Shown in pieces: positions 50,685-59,015 of a stretch of DNA of 64,000 nucleotides. The notes under the pieces are model-generated. The model saw only the letters and a program-made list of their open reading frames with translations, ran no database searches and was not told the DNA's origin. Every line of letters begins with the position of its first letter. The first letter of the stretch is position 1. Origin of the DNA: Streptomyces spiroverticillatus. Lineage in GTDB: Bacteria > Actinomycetota > Actinomycetes > Streptomycetales > Streptomycetaceae. The translations under genes were made by a program, and so were the position numbers. Location: assembly GCA_014650415.1 (NCBI GenBank), contig BMUX01000016.1, positions 74,390 through 138,389 on the forward strand. Direction: 5' to 3'.

Positions 50685-51890
50685 ATGACCGTATGGGACG
50701 ACCTCGTCGGCCAAGAGCGCGTCCAGAAGCAGCTGGCCGGCGCGGCCAAGGACGCCGACGCCCAGGTCACCGCCCAGTCCGCCGGCGAAGAAGCCGCCGA
50801 GGCGTCGAAGATGACGCACGCCTGGCTGTTCACCGGCCCCCCCGGCTCCGGCCGCTCCACCGCCGCCCGCGCCTTCGCCGCCGCCCTCCAGTGCACGAGC
50901 CCCGACCGCGCCTTGGGCGCCGACCCGGGCTGCGGGTTCTGCGACGGCTGCCACACCACCCTCGTCGGCACGCATGCGGACGTGGAGATCGTCCGCACCG
51001 ATCTCCTCTCGATCGGTGTGAAGGAGACCCGCGACCTGGTCCGCCGCGCCCAGCTCTCCCCGGCCGTGGGCCGCTGGCAGGTCATCGTCCTGGAGGACGC
51101 CGACCGCCTCACCGAGGGCGCCGGCAACGTACTGCTGAAGGCCGTCGAGGAGCCCGCCCCCCGCACGGTGTGGCTGCTCTGCGCGCCCTCCCTCGAAGAC
51201 GTGCTGCCCACCATCCGCTCCCGCTGCCGCCACCTCACCCTGACCACCCCCTCCGTCGCCGCGGTCGCCGACGTCCTGGTCCGCCGGGACGGCATCGAGC
51301 CCGAGGCGGCCATGACCGCGGCCCGCGCCACCCAGGGCCACATCGGCCGCGCCCGCCGCCTCGCCACCGACGAGCGCGCCCGCACCCGCCGCGCCACCGT
51401 CCTGCGCCTGCCCCTGCGCGTGGACGACATCGGCGGCTGCCTCAAGGCGGCCCAGGAACTGATCGACGCGGCGGGCGAGGACGCCAAGCAGGTCGCGGAG
51501 GACGTCGACGAGAAGGAGACCGAGGACCTGAAGGCCGCACTCGGCGCGGCCGCCGGGGGCCGGATGCCGCGCGGCACGGCGGGCGCGATGAAGGAGCTGG
51601 CCGACCGCCAGAAGCGCCGCTCGACCCGTACTCAGCGCGACAGCCTCGACCTGGCCCTCTCCGACCTCACCGGCTTCTACCGCGACGTCCTCGCCCTCCA
51701 GCTGGGCTCCTCGGTCGCCCTCGCCAACGAGGACGTACGCGAATCCCTGGACCGCATCGCCCGCGACTCCACCCCCGAGCGCACCCTCCGCCGCATCGAG
51801 TCGATCATCGCCTGCCGCCGGGCCCTGGACCGCAACGTCGCCCCTCTCCTCGCCGTCGAAGCCATGGCGGTGTCCCTGCGGACGGGCTGA
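50685..51890 (+). CDS. holB: DNA polymerase III subunit delta'
   Basis: A 401-residue clamp-loader subunit. The AAA+ domain starts VWDDLVGQERVQKQLAGA; the P-loop GPPGSGRST (51-59) has Arg57 where Lys is required, as expected for the non-hydrolysing delta' role. A zinc module with C70, C83, C86 and C89 follows. LEDADRLTEGAGNVLLKAVEEP and SRCRHL are conserved clamp-loader segments. Another clamp loader gene (dnaX) is not in the window. ATG at 50685 with GGGAG six bases upstream. It lies directly after the tmk fusion, the same order as tmk-holB in many bacteria. Confidence 0.93.
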   Translation: MTVWDDLVGQERVQKQLAGAAKDADAQVTAQSAGEEAAEASKMTHAWLFTGPPGSGRSTAARAFAAALQCTSPDRALGADPGCGFCDGCHTTLVGTHADVEIVRTDLLSIGVKETRDLVRRAQLSPAVGRWQVIVLEDADRLTEGAGNVLLKAVEEPAPRTVWLLCAPSLEDVLPTIRSRCRHLTLTTPSVAAVADVLVRRDGIEPEAAMTAARATQGHIGRARRLATDERARTRRATVLRLPLRVDDIGGCLKAAQELIDAAGEDAKQVAEDVDEKETEDLKAALGAAAGGRMPRGTAGAMKELADRQKRRSTRTQRDSLDLALSDLTGFYRDVLALQLGSSVALANEDVRESLDRIARDSTPERTLRRIESIIACRRALDRNVAPLLAVEAMAVSLRTG

Positions 51891-52004
51891 CCCCCGGGCG
51901 CGGGGCCCGCCCGCCATCGCACCCCCGGTTGACCACCTCACTCGTACGGGCAACTGCACGCATCCGACTCACACCGCACGTAACAATCCCACTACGCTCC
52001 GAAC

Positions 52005-53570
52005 ATGAACTCCAGGCGCCTGCTCCGTTCCTCCGCCACCCTGTTCGCCGCGACCGGTCTGCTGGTCGCGGGCTGTTCCACCGGGTCGGGGGCCTCGTCG
52101 CCGCCGAGCCGGACGGTGTCGACCGCCGCGCAGAGCAGTGCGGGGAAGCCCGTCGACCGGGCGGCCCTGGGCCCGTACTACTCCCAGAAACTGAGCTGGC
52201 GGGAGTGCGGCGCCCCCGGTTTCGAGTGCGCGACGATGAAGGCGCCGCTCGACTACGCGAACCCCGCCGCCGGCGACATCAAGCTGGCGGTGGCCCGCAA
52301 GAAGGCCACCGGGCCGGGCAAGCGGATCGGATCGCTGCTGGTCAACCCGGGCGGACCGGGCGGTTCCGCGATCGGGTACCTCCAGGCGTACGCCGCTCTC
52401 GGCTACCCGGCGCCGGTCCGCGCCCGCTACGACATGGTGGCCGTCGACCCCCGGGGCGTCGCCCGCAGCGAGCCCGTCGAGTGCCTGACCGGCCCCGAGA
52501 TGGACGCGCACACGCAGGTCGACCAGACGCCGGACGACGCGGCCGAGGTCAGCAAGCTGACGGCGGCGTACGAGAAGTTCTCCAAGGGCTGCGAGGAGCG
52601 CTCCTCGCGCATCCTCCCGCACGTCTCCACCGTCGAGGCGGCCCGCGACATGGACGTCCTGCGCGAGGTCCTGGGCGACGAGAAGCTCCAGTACGTGGGC
52701 GCCTCGTACGGCACCTTCCTCGGCGCCACGTACGCCGAACTCTTCCCCGACCGCACCGGCCGCCTCGTCCTCGACGGTGCGATGGACCCCTCACTGGCCT
52801 CCCGGGACATGAACCGCGACCAGACCGCCGGGTTCGAGACCGCCTTCCAGTCCTTCGCCGCCGACTGCGTCAAGCAGAAGGACTGCCCGCTCGGCACCGG
52901 CACCCCCGCCGAGGCCGGCACCCGCCTCAAGGCACTCTTCAAGGCCCTGGACGCCAAGCCCGTACCCACCAAGGACAAGAACCGCCCGCTCGGCGAGGCC
53001 CTCGCCACCACGGGCGCGATCGCGGCGATGTACGACGAGGGCGCCTGGCCCCAGCTTCGCGACGGCATCGCCGCCGCCCAGCAGGGCGACGGCAACGGCC
53101 TCCTGGCCCTCGCCGACAGCTACTACGAGCGCGACGGCAGCGGCAAGTACGCCAACCTCATGTACGCCAACACCGCCGTTAACTGCCTCGACCTGCCCCC
53201 GGCCTTCACCTCCGCGGCCGACGTCCAGTCCGACCTCCCCGCCTTCGAGAAGGCCTCCCCGGTCTTCGGCAAGGGCCTCGCCTGGGCCTCCCTGAACTGC
53301 GCCTCCTGGCCGATCCGCCCCACCGGCAAGGCCCACCGCATCGAGGCCAAGGGCGCCGCCCCGCTGGTCGTCGTCGGCACCACCCGCGACCCGGCCACCC
53401 CCTACAAGTGGGCCGAGTCCCTCGCCGACCAGCTCGCCACCGGCACCCTCCTCACGTACGACGGCGACGGCCACACCGCGTACGGCCGGGGCAGCGACTG
53501 CATCGACACGGCGATCAACACCTACCTCCTGGAGGGCACCCCTCCGAAGGACGGCAAGCAGTGCTCCTGA
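52005..53570 (+). CDS. Secreted S33 alpha/beta hydrolase (tripeptidyl aminopeptidase family lipoprotein)
   Basis: A 521-residue exported protein with signal peptide and lipobox LVAGC. The hydrolase domain has NPGGPGGSAIGYL, the oxyanion region, nucleophile elbow VGASYGTFLG, Asp in VVGTTRDPATP and His in DGDGHTAYGRG. The last 100 residues with CIDTAINTYLLEG match the TAP-like C-terminal domain of Streptomyces Tap/Slp proteases, which remove tripeptides from peptide N-termini. Several Cys probably form disulfides. It is monocistronic; the ATG at 52005 lacks a strong ribosome-binding site. Confidence 0.92.
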   Translation: MNSRRLLRSSATLFAATGLLVAGCSTGSGASSPPSRTVSTAAQSSAGKPVDRAALGPYYSQKLSWRECGAPGFECATMKAPLDYANPAAGDIKLAVARKKATGPGKRIGSLLVNPGGPGGSAIGYLQAYAALGYPAPVRARYDMVAVDPRGVARSEPVECLTGPEMDAHTQVDQTPDDAAEVSKLTAAYEKFSKGCEERSSRILPHVSTVEAARDMDVLREVLGDEKLQYVGASYGTFLGATYAELFPDRTGRLVLDGAMDPSLASRDMNRDQTAGFETAFQSFAADCVKQKDCPLGTGTPAEAGTRLKALFKALDAKPVPTKDKNRPLGEALATTGAIAAMYDEGAWPQLRDGIAAAQQGDGNGLLALADSYYERDGSGKYANLMYANTAVNCLDLPPAFTSAADVQSDLPAFEKASPVFGKGLAWASLNCASWPIRPTGKAHRIEAKGAAPLVVVGTTRDPATPYKWAESLADQLATGTLLTYDGDGHTAYGRGSDCIDTAINTYLLEGTPPKDGKQCS

Positions 53571-53703
53571 CCCGTCGGTGACCTGACACTGCCCCGTCAC
53601 TGACCTGCGCGGAGCCCTCCATTCCGGGGGTGTGCGGAGCACCCCCGGAAACTGTGTAGACTTGGGCCCGCTGCTGATCGCACCATGGTGTGGACGCAGC
53701 GGT

Positions 53704-53777
53704 GCCGCCTTAGCTCAGTTGGCCAGAGCAACGCACTCGTAATGCGTAGGTCTCGGGTTCGAATCCCGAAGGCGGCT
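53704..53777 (+). tRNA. tRNA-Thr (anticodon CGT)
   Basis: A complete 74-base cloverleaf: acceptor GCCGCCT pairs with AGGCGGC, D arm GCTC/GAGC, anticodon stem ACGCA/TGCGT with loop CTCGTAA (anticodon 53738-53740), and the T arm TCGGG TTCGAAT CCCGA. It decodes ACG. The 3' CCA is not encoded. Confidence 0.97.
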
Positions 53778-53783
53778 CAGAAG

Positions 53784-53820
53784 AACCCCAGGACACGTAC
53801 TCCGTGGCCTGGGGTTTTCT
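53784..53820 (+). terminator. Rho-independent terminator of tRNA-Thr
   Basis: AACCCCAGG (53784-53792) pairs with CCTGGGGTT (53808-53816), followed by TTTCT, starting seven bases after the tRNA. Confidence 0.9.
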
Positions 53821-53837
53821 GTTGTGTGCGGGGTGGG

Positions 53838-54419
53838 TCAGGGGTGGGGCGGGCCGGCCAGTTCCTGGAGGGCGTGGAGGTAGTGGTCGGCGAAGTCGAT
53901 GCGGGTGAGGTTGGGGTGGGGGTATGTGGTGGGGGTGCTGTGCCAGTGGGCGTTCGGGGTGACTTCCAGGAGGGTGGACTCGGTCGGGTCGGTGGAGGTC
54001 AGGGTGCCGATGTGGCAGATGTTCGGGTCCAGGTCCTCCTCGAAGAGGGCGAGGAGGGGGTGGTGTGCGGCGACGGAGCGCAGGAGGTTCTCGGTGCTGC
54101 CGAGGCGGATGCGGCCGGTGGGGGTGGGTGGGGGCCAGGAGCCCTGGGTGCGGAGCCAGCGGGTGGTGAGGGTTTTCGGGCCCTGGAAGAGGACGGTCTC
54201 CACGTCGTGGGTGCGTACCGCGGTGAAGCCGTCGAAGCGCATGTCGGAGATTGAGGCGACCAGGGTCCAGGTGCGGCCGGCGCGCAGGACGAAGCCCTCG
54301 ATGGGGTCCGCGCCGGGCAGGCGGCGCTCCAGGCGTGTGTGGAGGAGGGATGCGGCGGCCTTCTTCAGGCGGGGGCGCAGGGGGGCGTCAGGGGTGCGGG
54401 TGTTGTTGTGGTCAGGCAT
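53838..54419 (-). CDS. Hypothetical protein
   Basis: A 193-residue soluble protein, basic at the N-terminus (RPRLKKAAASLLHTRLERR). It has no signal peptide or membrane helix. Mid-region segments (AGRTWTLVASISDMRFDGFTA, TENLLRSVAAHHPLLALFEE) look like a folded mixed alpha/beta domain, but I do not recognise a family. The reading frame has the expected codon bias, and the tail is Pro/His-rich. It precedes the VOC gene on the same strand by 60 bases in transcription order downstream. Confidence 0.65.
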   Translation of the reverse strand: MPDHNNTRTPDAPLRPRLKKAAASLLHTRLERRLPGADPIEGFVLRAGRTWTLVASISDMRFDGFTAVRTHDVETVLFQGPKTLTTRWLRTQGSWPPPTPTGRIRLGSTENLLRSVAAHHPLLALFEEDLDPNICHIGTLTSTDPTESTLLEVTPNAHWHSTPTTYPHPNLTRIDFADHYLHALQELAGPPHP

Positions 54420-54479
54420 GAGGGCATGGTGTGGGGTGGGAGGGGTGGGCGCATCCGGGTTTCGGGTGGGGGGGGATTT

Positions 54480-54887
54480 TTAGGGGTGGGGTTGGTCTTG
54501 GGGGTACCAGCGGAGTTCGACTGTGTTGTCGTCCGGGTCTTTGATGTAGATGGACTGGGCGTCGCCGCGGGCGCCGAAGCGGGGGAAGGGGCCGGCCACG
54601 GCTTCGAAGAGGTTGGAGTCGATGACCTCCTGCCAGTCCAGTGGGTCGACGGTCAGGCAGAAGTGGTCGACGTTCGCCTTGCCGCGGGGGTGGGCGAACA
54701 GGTCGATGATCGTGGTCGGGGTGACCCGGACCGAGGGGAACGGGACCTTGCCCGCCCGCCATTCCTCGACGCGGAGCGGTTCCAGGCCGAGCACGCCCGT
54801 GTAGAACGCCAGGGAGCGTTCCACGTCGTGGACGTTGAGCACCAGGTGGTCGAGGTCCTTCACGCGCAGGGGCAGGGGCAGTGGCAT
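54480..54887 (-). CDS. VOC family (glyoxalase/dioxygenase-fold) protein
   Basis: A 135-residue single-pair VOC protein. DLDHLVLNVHDVERSLAFY opens the first half (His14) and VDHFCLTV the second; the last Glu in DPDDNTVELRWY completes the His/His/Glu-type metal site. Length and pattern suit glyoxalase-like lyases, extradiol dioxygenases or resistance binding proteins; no substrate can be assigned. ATG at 54887. It may form a unit with the hypothetical gene downstream. Confidence 0.88.
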   Translation of the reverse strand: MPLPLPLRVKDLDHLVLNVHDVERSLAFYTGVLGLEPLRVEEWRAGKVPFPSVRVTPTTIIDLFAHPRGKANVDHFCLTVDPLDWQEVIDSNLFEAVAGPFPRFGARGDAQSIYIKDPDDNTVELRWYPQDQPHP

Positions 54888-54918
54888 GTTCGGAATGAAG
54901 CAAGGGGGAGGGGGCGTG

Positions 54919-55554
54919 TCAATGCTGTGCGCGGGGGCGGGCCGGGCGGCTCCAGACTTCCAGTGCGGGGCGGCCGTTGGCGGCGGGGAGGGTGTCGGTG
55001 GGGTGCCAGTTCCAGGACTCGTAGGCCGCTTTGGCCACCGTGTTGGTGGGTTCGATGAGGGTGGTGACGAGCTCGGCGTCGACCCGGACGAGAAGGCGGT
55101 CCTGGAGTTCTTCGGCGACGCCCCGGCGGCGGTGCGAAGGGGCGACCATCAGTTCCGCGACGTTGAAGATCCGTCCGGAGTCGGCGAGTTGGCCGAGTGC
55201 GGCGGGGGCGATGTCGTGGCGGCCGTACCACCAGGAGCCCTGGCGGTCCGGCAGATAGCCGTAGATGCAGCCGACCAGCACGGTCGCCGAGCTGGCGATC
55301 AGCATGTCGAAGCCGGGGCGTTGGACGTCCGCGGCGAAGCGGTCGAGGAACGCGGTGCGGTCGTGGAAGGCCTGGGTGGGCGCCGCTTCCCGCGTGCGCT
55401 TGTCGTATGAGATGCGGGTGCCTGTGGACGACGGGCGGGGCGGGGGGTCGGCCTCGCGGTACGTTTTCTCGTACAAGTCGGCGATGGATTCCCGCTGTTG
55501 GTCCGCCTGCCACCTGCTCAGCCGACGGAAGAAGACCTCTGCCACTGCTGCCAT
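54919..55554 (-). CDS. GNAT-family N-acetyltransferase
   Basis: A 211-residue acetyl-CoA-dependent acetyltransferase. The acetyl-CoA loop is VAPSHRRRGVAEELQDRLL (Q/RxxGxA type), preceded by the beta-4 strand FNVAELMV and followed by IEPTNTVAKAAYESWNW. The first 80 residues are a longer N-terminal region than in minimal GNAT proteins. The acceptor is unknown. The ATG at 55554 was preferred; a GTG two codons earlier is possible. It lies 31 bases upstream of the VOC gene on the same strand. Confidence 0.85.
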   Translation of the reverse strand: MAAVAEVFFRRLSRWQADQQRESIADLYEKTYREADPPPRPSSTGTRISYDKRTREAAPTQAFHDRTAFLDRFAADVQRPGFDMLIASSATVLVGCIYGYLPDRQGSWWYGRHDIAPAALGQLADSGRIFNVAELMVAPSHRRRGVAEELQDRLLVRVDAELVTTLIEPTNTVAKAAYESWNWHPTDTLPAANGRPALEVWSRPARPRAQH

Positions 55555-55632
55555 GTACACAGAGTGTCAGGGGGCGGCGGGGAGTGGAACAGGCTGAAGG
55601 CCCTCTGCCTGTTGCCGGTCCGTGCCGCGCCG

Positions 55633-55674
55633 GTGCCGGCTCCTACTGCGCCAGTGCCGGCTCCTACTGCGCCA
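55633..55674. repeat. 21-bp tandem duplication across the end of the DsbA-like gene
   Basis: The 21-base unit beginning GTGCCGGCTCCTACTGCG occurs at 55633-55653 and 55654-55674. Each copy contains the stop codon in the gene's frame, so the protein ends at the first stop met (55664) and the other copy is a downstream remnant. Confidence 0.9.
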
Positions 55675-56293
55675 GTGCCGCCTCGATCTGGTTGCCGACC
55701 TCGGTGGCCGGGAGCGGGCGGCCCGTGCGGTCGAAGCCGTGGATCGAGACGTCGCCCAGGCGTACGGTCGGCGTCCCGCGCACCCCGCTGCGGCCGAAGG
55801 CCTCGGCGACGGACGCGGCCCAGGGGGCGTACGTACCGGACGTCACGGCCTCGCGGAAGGCAGGGGCGGTCAGGCCCGCCGACTCCGCGACGCGCAGCAG
55901 CACGGCCGGGTCGCCGTAGGAGTCGACGCTCTCGTCGGGCTGCTGGGCGTAGAGGGCCTCGTGCAGGGTCTTGAAGTCGGCCTGGCTCTCGTTGACCGCG
56001 GCGCCCGCCGCGCTCAGGGCCGTGGCGGAGCCCCTGCCGCCGAGCATCCCGTCCAGGAACGCCGCGAAGTGGTACTCCAGGCGCAGCCGCCCCGCGTCCG
56101 CGAAGCCCCGGACCACCTGGCCCGAGGTCTGCTCCAGCGCTGCGCAGTACGGGCAGCGGAAATCCTCGTACAGGGAGAGAACCGGCAGGTCACCTGCCTC
56201 CCCGTACGGGATCACCAGGCCGGATTCGCCCGTGGTGTGCGCGGGGACCAGCGGCTGCTGCGGCAGGGGCTGCGAAGACGTCTGCTGCGACAT
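55664..56293 (-). CDS. DsbA-family thiol oxidoreductase (cytoplasmic type)
   Basis: A 209-residue thioredoxin-fold protein with the active site CPYC (C47 and C50, in EDFRCPYCAALE) and the cis-Pro segment VRGTPTVRLG. The helical insertion of the DsbA group lies between. No signal peptide or membrane anchor is seen, so it may work in the cytoplasm or be exported another way. It would form, reduce or isomerise disulfides. The ATG at 56293 begins a Gln/Pro-rich lead. The much longer open frame upstream has no similarity. Confidence 0.88.
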   Translation of the reverse strand: MSQQTSSQPLPQQPLVPAHTTGESGLVIPYGEAGDLPVLSLYEDFRCPYCAALEQTSGQVVRGFADAGRLRLEYHFAAFLDGMLGGRGSATALSAAGAAVNESQADFKTLHEALYAQQPDESVDSYGDPAVLLRVAESAGLTAPAFREAVTSGTYAPWAASVAEAFGRSGVRGTPTVRLGDVSIHGFDRTGRPLPATEVGNQIEAALAQ

Positions 56294-56406
56294 GGGGCGG
56301 GCTCCTTTTCCGTCCCTCCCAGGTACGCACAGGGGCGTGGGCCGCGCATCTTCAGCGGGGGCGGCTCCACGCCCCGGGCCTCGTCGGGCCCTTTCCGGGG
56401 TGGGTG

Positions 56407-56898
56407 TCAGTGGTTCTCCGCCTGGAACATCCAGTGCTGCTTCTCCAGCTCCGCGGTCAGGGAGATGAAGATGTCCTGGGTCACCGGGTCCGGCTTGTCG
56501 GTGGCGGCGATGCGCTCCCGCATCCGACCGATGGTGCCGCCCAGCGCCTCGACCAGCAGGGACACCACGTCGTCGTCGGCTATCCAGCCGGCTTCGGGCT
56601 GCGGCAGCTTGGTGCACGCGGCGACGGTGCCCGCCCGGCCGTCGGGGGTGATGCCGATGGCGGAGGCGCGTTCGGCGACGGTGTCCGCGTAGGAACGTGC
56701 CGTGGTGACGATCTCGTCGAGCTGGAGGTGCAGCGAGCGGAAGCGCGGGCCGACGATCGTCCAGTGCGCCTGCTTCGCCAGCAGCGAGAGGTTCAGCAGG
56801 TCGACCAGTGCGCCCTGGAGGGCGATCCCGGTGATCTGGCGGGCGGTCTCGGGCAGCGTGCTCCGGATGGCGGGGGTGGTGGGGGTGGCGGTGGCCAT
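56407..56898 (-). CDS. Dps family ferritin-like DNA-protection protein
   Basis: A 163-residue Dps subunit. The inter-subunit ferroxidase residues are all in register: H45, H57, D61, D72 and E76. Twelve subunits form a shell that oxidises and stores iron with peroxide. The N-terminal tail is short and not Lys-rich, and no Lys-rich C-terminal tail is present, so DNA binding may be weak. Streptomyces have several Dps paralogues and I cannot assign which this is. A GGAGGACC ribosome-binding site precedes the ATG at 56898. Confidence 0.94.
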   Translation of the reverse strand: MATATPTTPAIRSTLPETARQITGIALQGALVDLLNLSLLAKQAHWTIVGPRFRSLHLQLDEIVTTARSYADTVAERASAIGITPDGRAGTVAACTKLPQPEAGWIADDDVVSLLVEALGGTIGRMRERIAATDKPDPVTQDIFISLTAELEKQHWMFQAENH

Positions 56899-57079
56899 GG
56901 TGGGTCCTCCTGTTGGTTCGCGTCGGACGGGGTGGGCGTGGCCTGTTTAGATGCTTTCGGTGTTGTGTGCGTACATGCGTCCCGCGTACCCCACACGTCG
57001 CCACGAATGCGGGTGAAACATTCCGGCGGGCCCATCGCGTCAATGAGGTGTGGGCGGGGGCGAGGAAAGGGCGGGACCG

Positions 57080-57592
57080 ATGCGGGGGACGCGGCGCGAC
57101 GCGGAGTACCTGGAGTTCGCGACCGTCAGGAGCGGTCACCTCTACCGGTCGGCCTGCCTGCTGACCAGCGGTGACACCCACTTCGCCGAGGACCTCACCC
57201 AGGAGACGCTGGGGCGGATGTACGCCCTGTGGGGACGGATCTCGCGGATAGACAATCCCGCGGCGTACGCCCAGACCGTTCTCGTACGGACCTTCCTCAG
57301 CCAGCAGCGACGGCGCTCGGCGACCGAGCGTCCGGTGGGCGAACTCCCGGACGGGGCGGGCCCTCCGGGCGGTGATCCGGAGCTGCGGCTGACCCTCCTT
57401 GAGGCGCTGGAGCGGCTCGCGCCGAAGGACCGGGCGGTGATCGTGCTGCGGTACTGGGAGGACCGCAGCATCGAGGAGACCGCCGACGTGATGAACGTGA
57501 GCTCGGCGGCGGTGCGGACCCGGTCCGTACGGGCGCTGGCGAAACTGCGCGAGCAACTGGGCGGCAGCCTGCCCGCATTCGCCTCGGGGTGA
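57080..57592 (+). CDS. SigE-family ECF RNA polymerase sigma factor
   Basis: A 170-residue group IV sigma factor. Region 2 reads LYRSACLLTSGDTHFAEDLTQETLGRMYALW, interrupted here only by normal substitutions, and region 4 has APKDRAVIVLRYWEDRSIEETADVMNVSSAAVR. It belongs to the actinobacterial SigE-like subfamily (M. tuberculosis SigL relatives are different). The ATG at 57080 follows AAAGGGCGGG; a GTG at 57050 is an alternative. The next gene, a membrane protein, starts 72 bases later and is the likely regulator. Confidence 0.88.
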   Translation: MRGTRRDAEYLEFATVRSGHLYRSACLLTSGDTHFAEDLTQETLGRMYALWGRISRIDNPAAYAQTVLVRTFLSQQRRRSATERPVGELPDGAGPPGGDPELRLTLLEALERLAPKDRAVIVLRYWEDRSIEETADVMNVSSAAVRTRSVRALAKLREQLGGSLPAFASG

Positions 57593-57664
57593 CGGAACCC
57601 GCCCCATCCACTTCCCGACCGCGGCTTTTCCATGACGACACGACACCCATGACGGGGGTTTGCC

Positions 57665-58981
57665 ATGCCACCTTTCGAGGACGAACTCGGTCAGGCGCTG
57701 CGGCGCACCGGCGACAGCTTCTCCACCGATCAGCAGCGGCTCGCCGACACCGGCCTGGTCAAGGGGCGGCGCACGCTGCGCCGCCGCCGGGCCGGCGCGA
57801 TCACCGGCAGCGTGGCCGCGCTGGCGCTGGTCGGTGTGGGCGGGGCGTGGGCGGGCGGGCTGCTGGGCGGAACCGGCGGCGGCCGGGGGGACGTGGCGGC
57901 ACCCGTGCCGTCGGTGGAGCGGACCTCCGGCAAGGGCAGCGCCGAGGGCGACGGCCGCAACGAGACCGGCAAGGCCGAGGGGGCGGGCAAGGGGGACGGC
58001 AACAGGAAGGCGGAAACGGCGACCGGGACCACGCACCCCATCACCGCCGCCTGGATGACCGACACCTTCAAGCGCCTGATGCCGCGCGGCGAACTGACCC
58101 AGGTGGAGGCCAGGGGGACGGAAGCGAAGCACGGGTTCCCGAACAGCCCGATGGTCTCCGCGATCTTCGACGACGGGAAGGGCAAGGCGGCCGTCCTGCT
58201 CGGCATCTCGCGGACCGCCCCCAAGAGCCAGATGGCCCGCGAGCTGGTCACCTGCCCGGCCCGAGCCTATGTGCGCTTCGACGCGTGCAACAGCGAGAAG
58301 CTCTCCGACGGTTCGGACTTCATGCTGCTCCAGCGGTACGTGCGCAACACCGGAAAGGCCAAGGAGTGGCGGGCCACCCTGGTCACCCCGGACGGTCTGG
58401 TCGTCGACGTGAGCGAGCACAACGCGCCCGCCGAGAAGGGCAAGCCGGTCAGCCGCGTCGACCCGCCCCTGGACCCGCACCAGTTGAAGAAGCTGACGAC
58501 GGACGGTGCGTGGCGCACTGTCACGGGCGCCCTCCCCGAGGAGAAGCCCGCCGACGACGTCGGCATACCGGGTGAGCCGGGCGTCGAGGAGATGCAGAAG
58601 GATCTGGCCGCCCTGCTGCCGAAGGGGCTGAAGCTCAGTGACAAGTCCGGCCAGGCCGGGTTCGCCAGCCTGGTCGTCAACGACGGCAAGGGCGGCAGCC
58701 TCGTCGAGGTCAACGCACAGCTCGGTATGAGCGACCTGCTCGGCGGAAAGACGCCGACCGAACCGGACGGCACCGTGGTCACCGTGTCCCGGAGCGGCGG
58801 CGACAAGGACGTCCCGGGGATTGTGATGCTCACCGTCGACACGGTGAAGCCGGACGGGCGGCGTGTGGTGATCTCCGCCTTCAACTCCGACACCCAGCAC
58901 TCCGCGCCCACCCGCAAGCAGCCCGCCCTCACGGCCGAGCAGCTGAAGGCGATCGCGCTCGACCCCACCTGGTGGAAGTGA
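57665..58981 (+). CDS. Single-pass membrane protein, probable partner of the ECF sigma factor
   Basis: A 438-residue protein. The cytoplasmic N-terminus (about 43 residues, ending in RRTLRRRRAG) precedes one transmembrane helix (AITGSVAALALVGVGGAW), a Gly/Lys/Glu-rich linker and a large extracytoplasmic domain. Cys residues occur at CPARAYVRFDAC. The arrangement fits an anti-sigma or sensor for the preceding sigma factor, but no zinc-binding anti-sigma motif is present and the extracellular domain was not recognised. Confidence 0.72.
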   Translation: MPPFEDELGQALRRTGDSFSTDQQRLADTGLVKGRRTLRRRRAGAITGSVAALALVGVGGAWAGGLLGGTGGGRGDVAAPVPSVERTSGKGSAEGDGRNETGKAEGAGKGDGNRKAETATGTTHPITAAWMTDTFKRLMPRGELTQVEARGTEAKHGFPNSPMVSAIFDDGKGKAAVLLGISRTAPKSQMARELVTCPARAYVRFDACNSEKLSDGSDFMLLQRYVRNTGKAKEWRATLVTPDGLVVDVSEHNAPAEKGKPVSRVDPPLDPHQLKKLTTDGAWRTVTGALPEEKPADDVGIPGEPGVEEMQKDLAALLPKGLKLSDKSGQAGFASLVVNDGKGGSLVEVNAQLGMSDLLGGKTPTEPDGTVVTVSRSGGDKDVPGIVMLTVDTVKPDGRRVVISAFNSDTQHSAPTRKQPALTAEQLKAIALDPTWWK

Positions 58982-59015
58982 CGCCCCGGGTAAGGCATTT
59001 CGCCGCGGTACGGGC

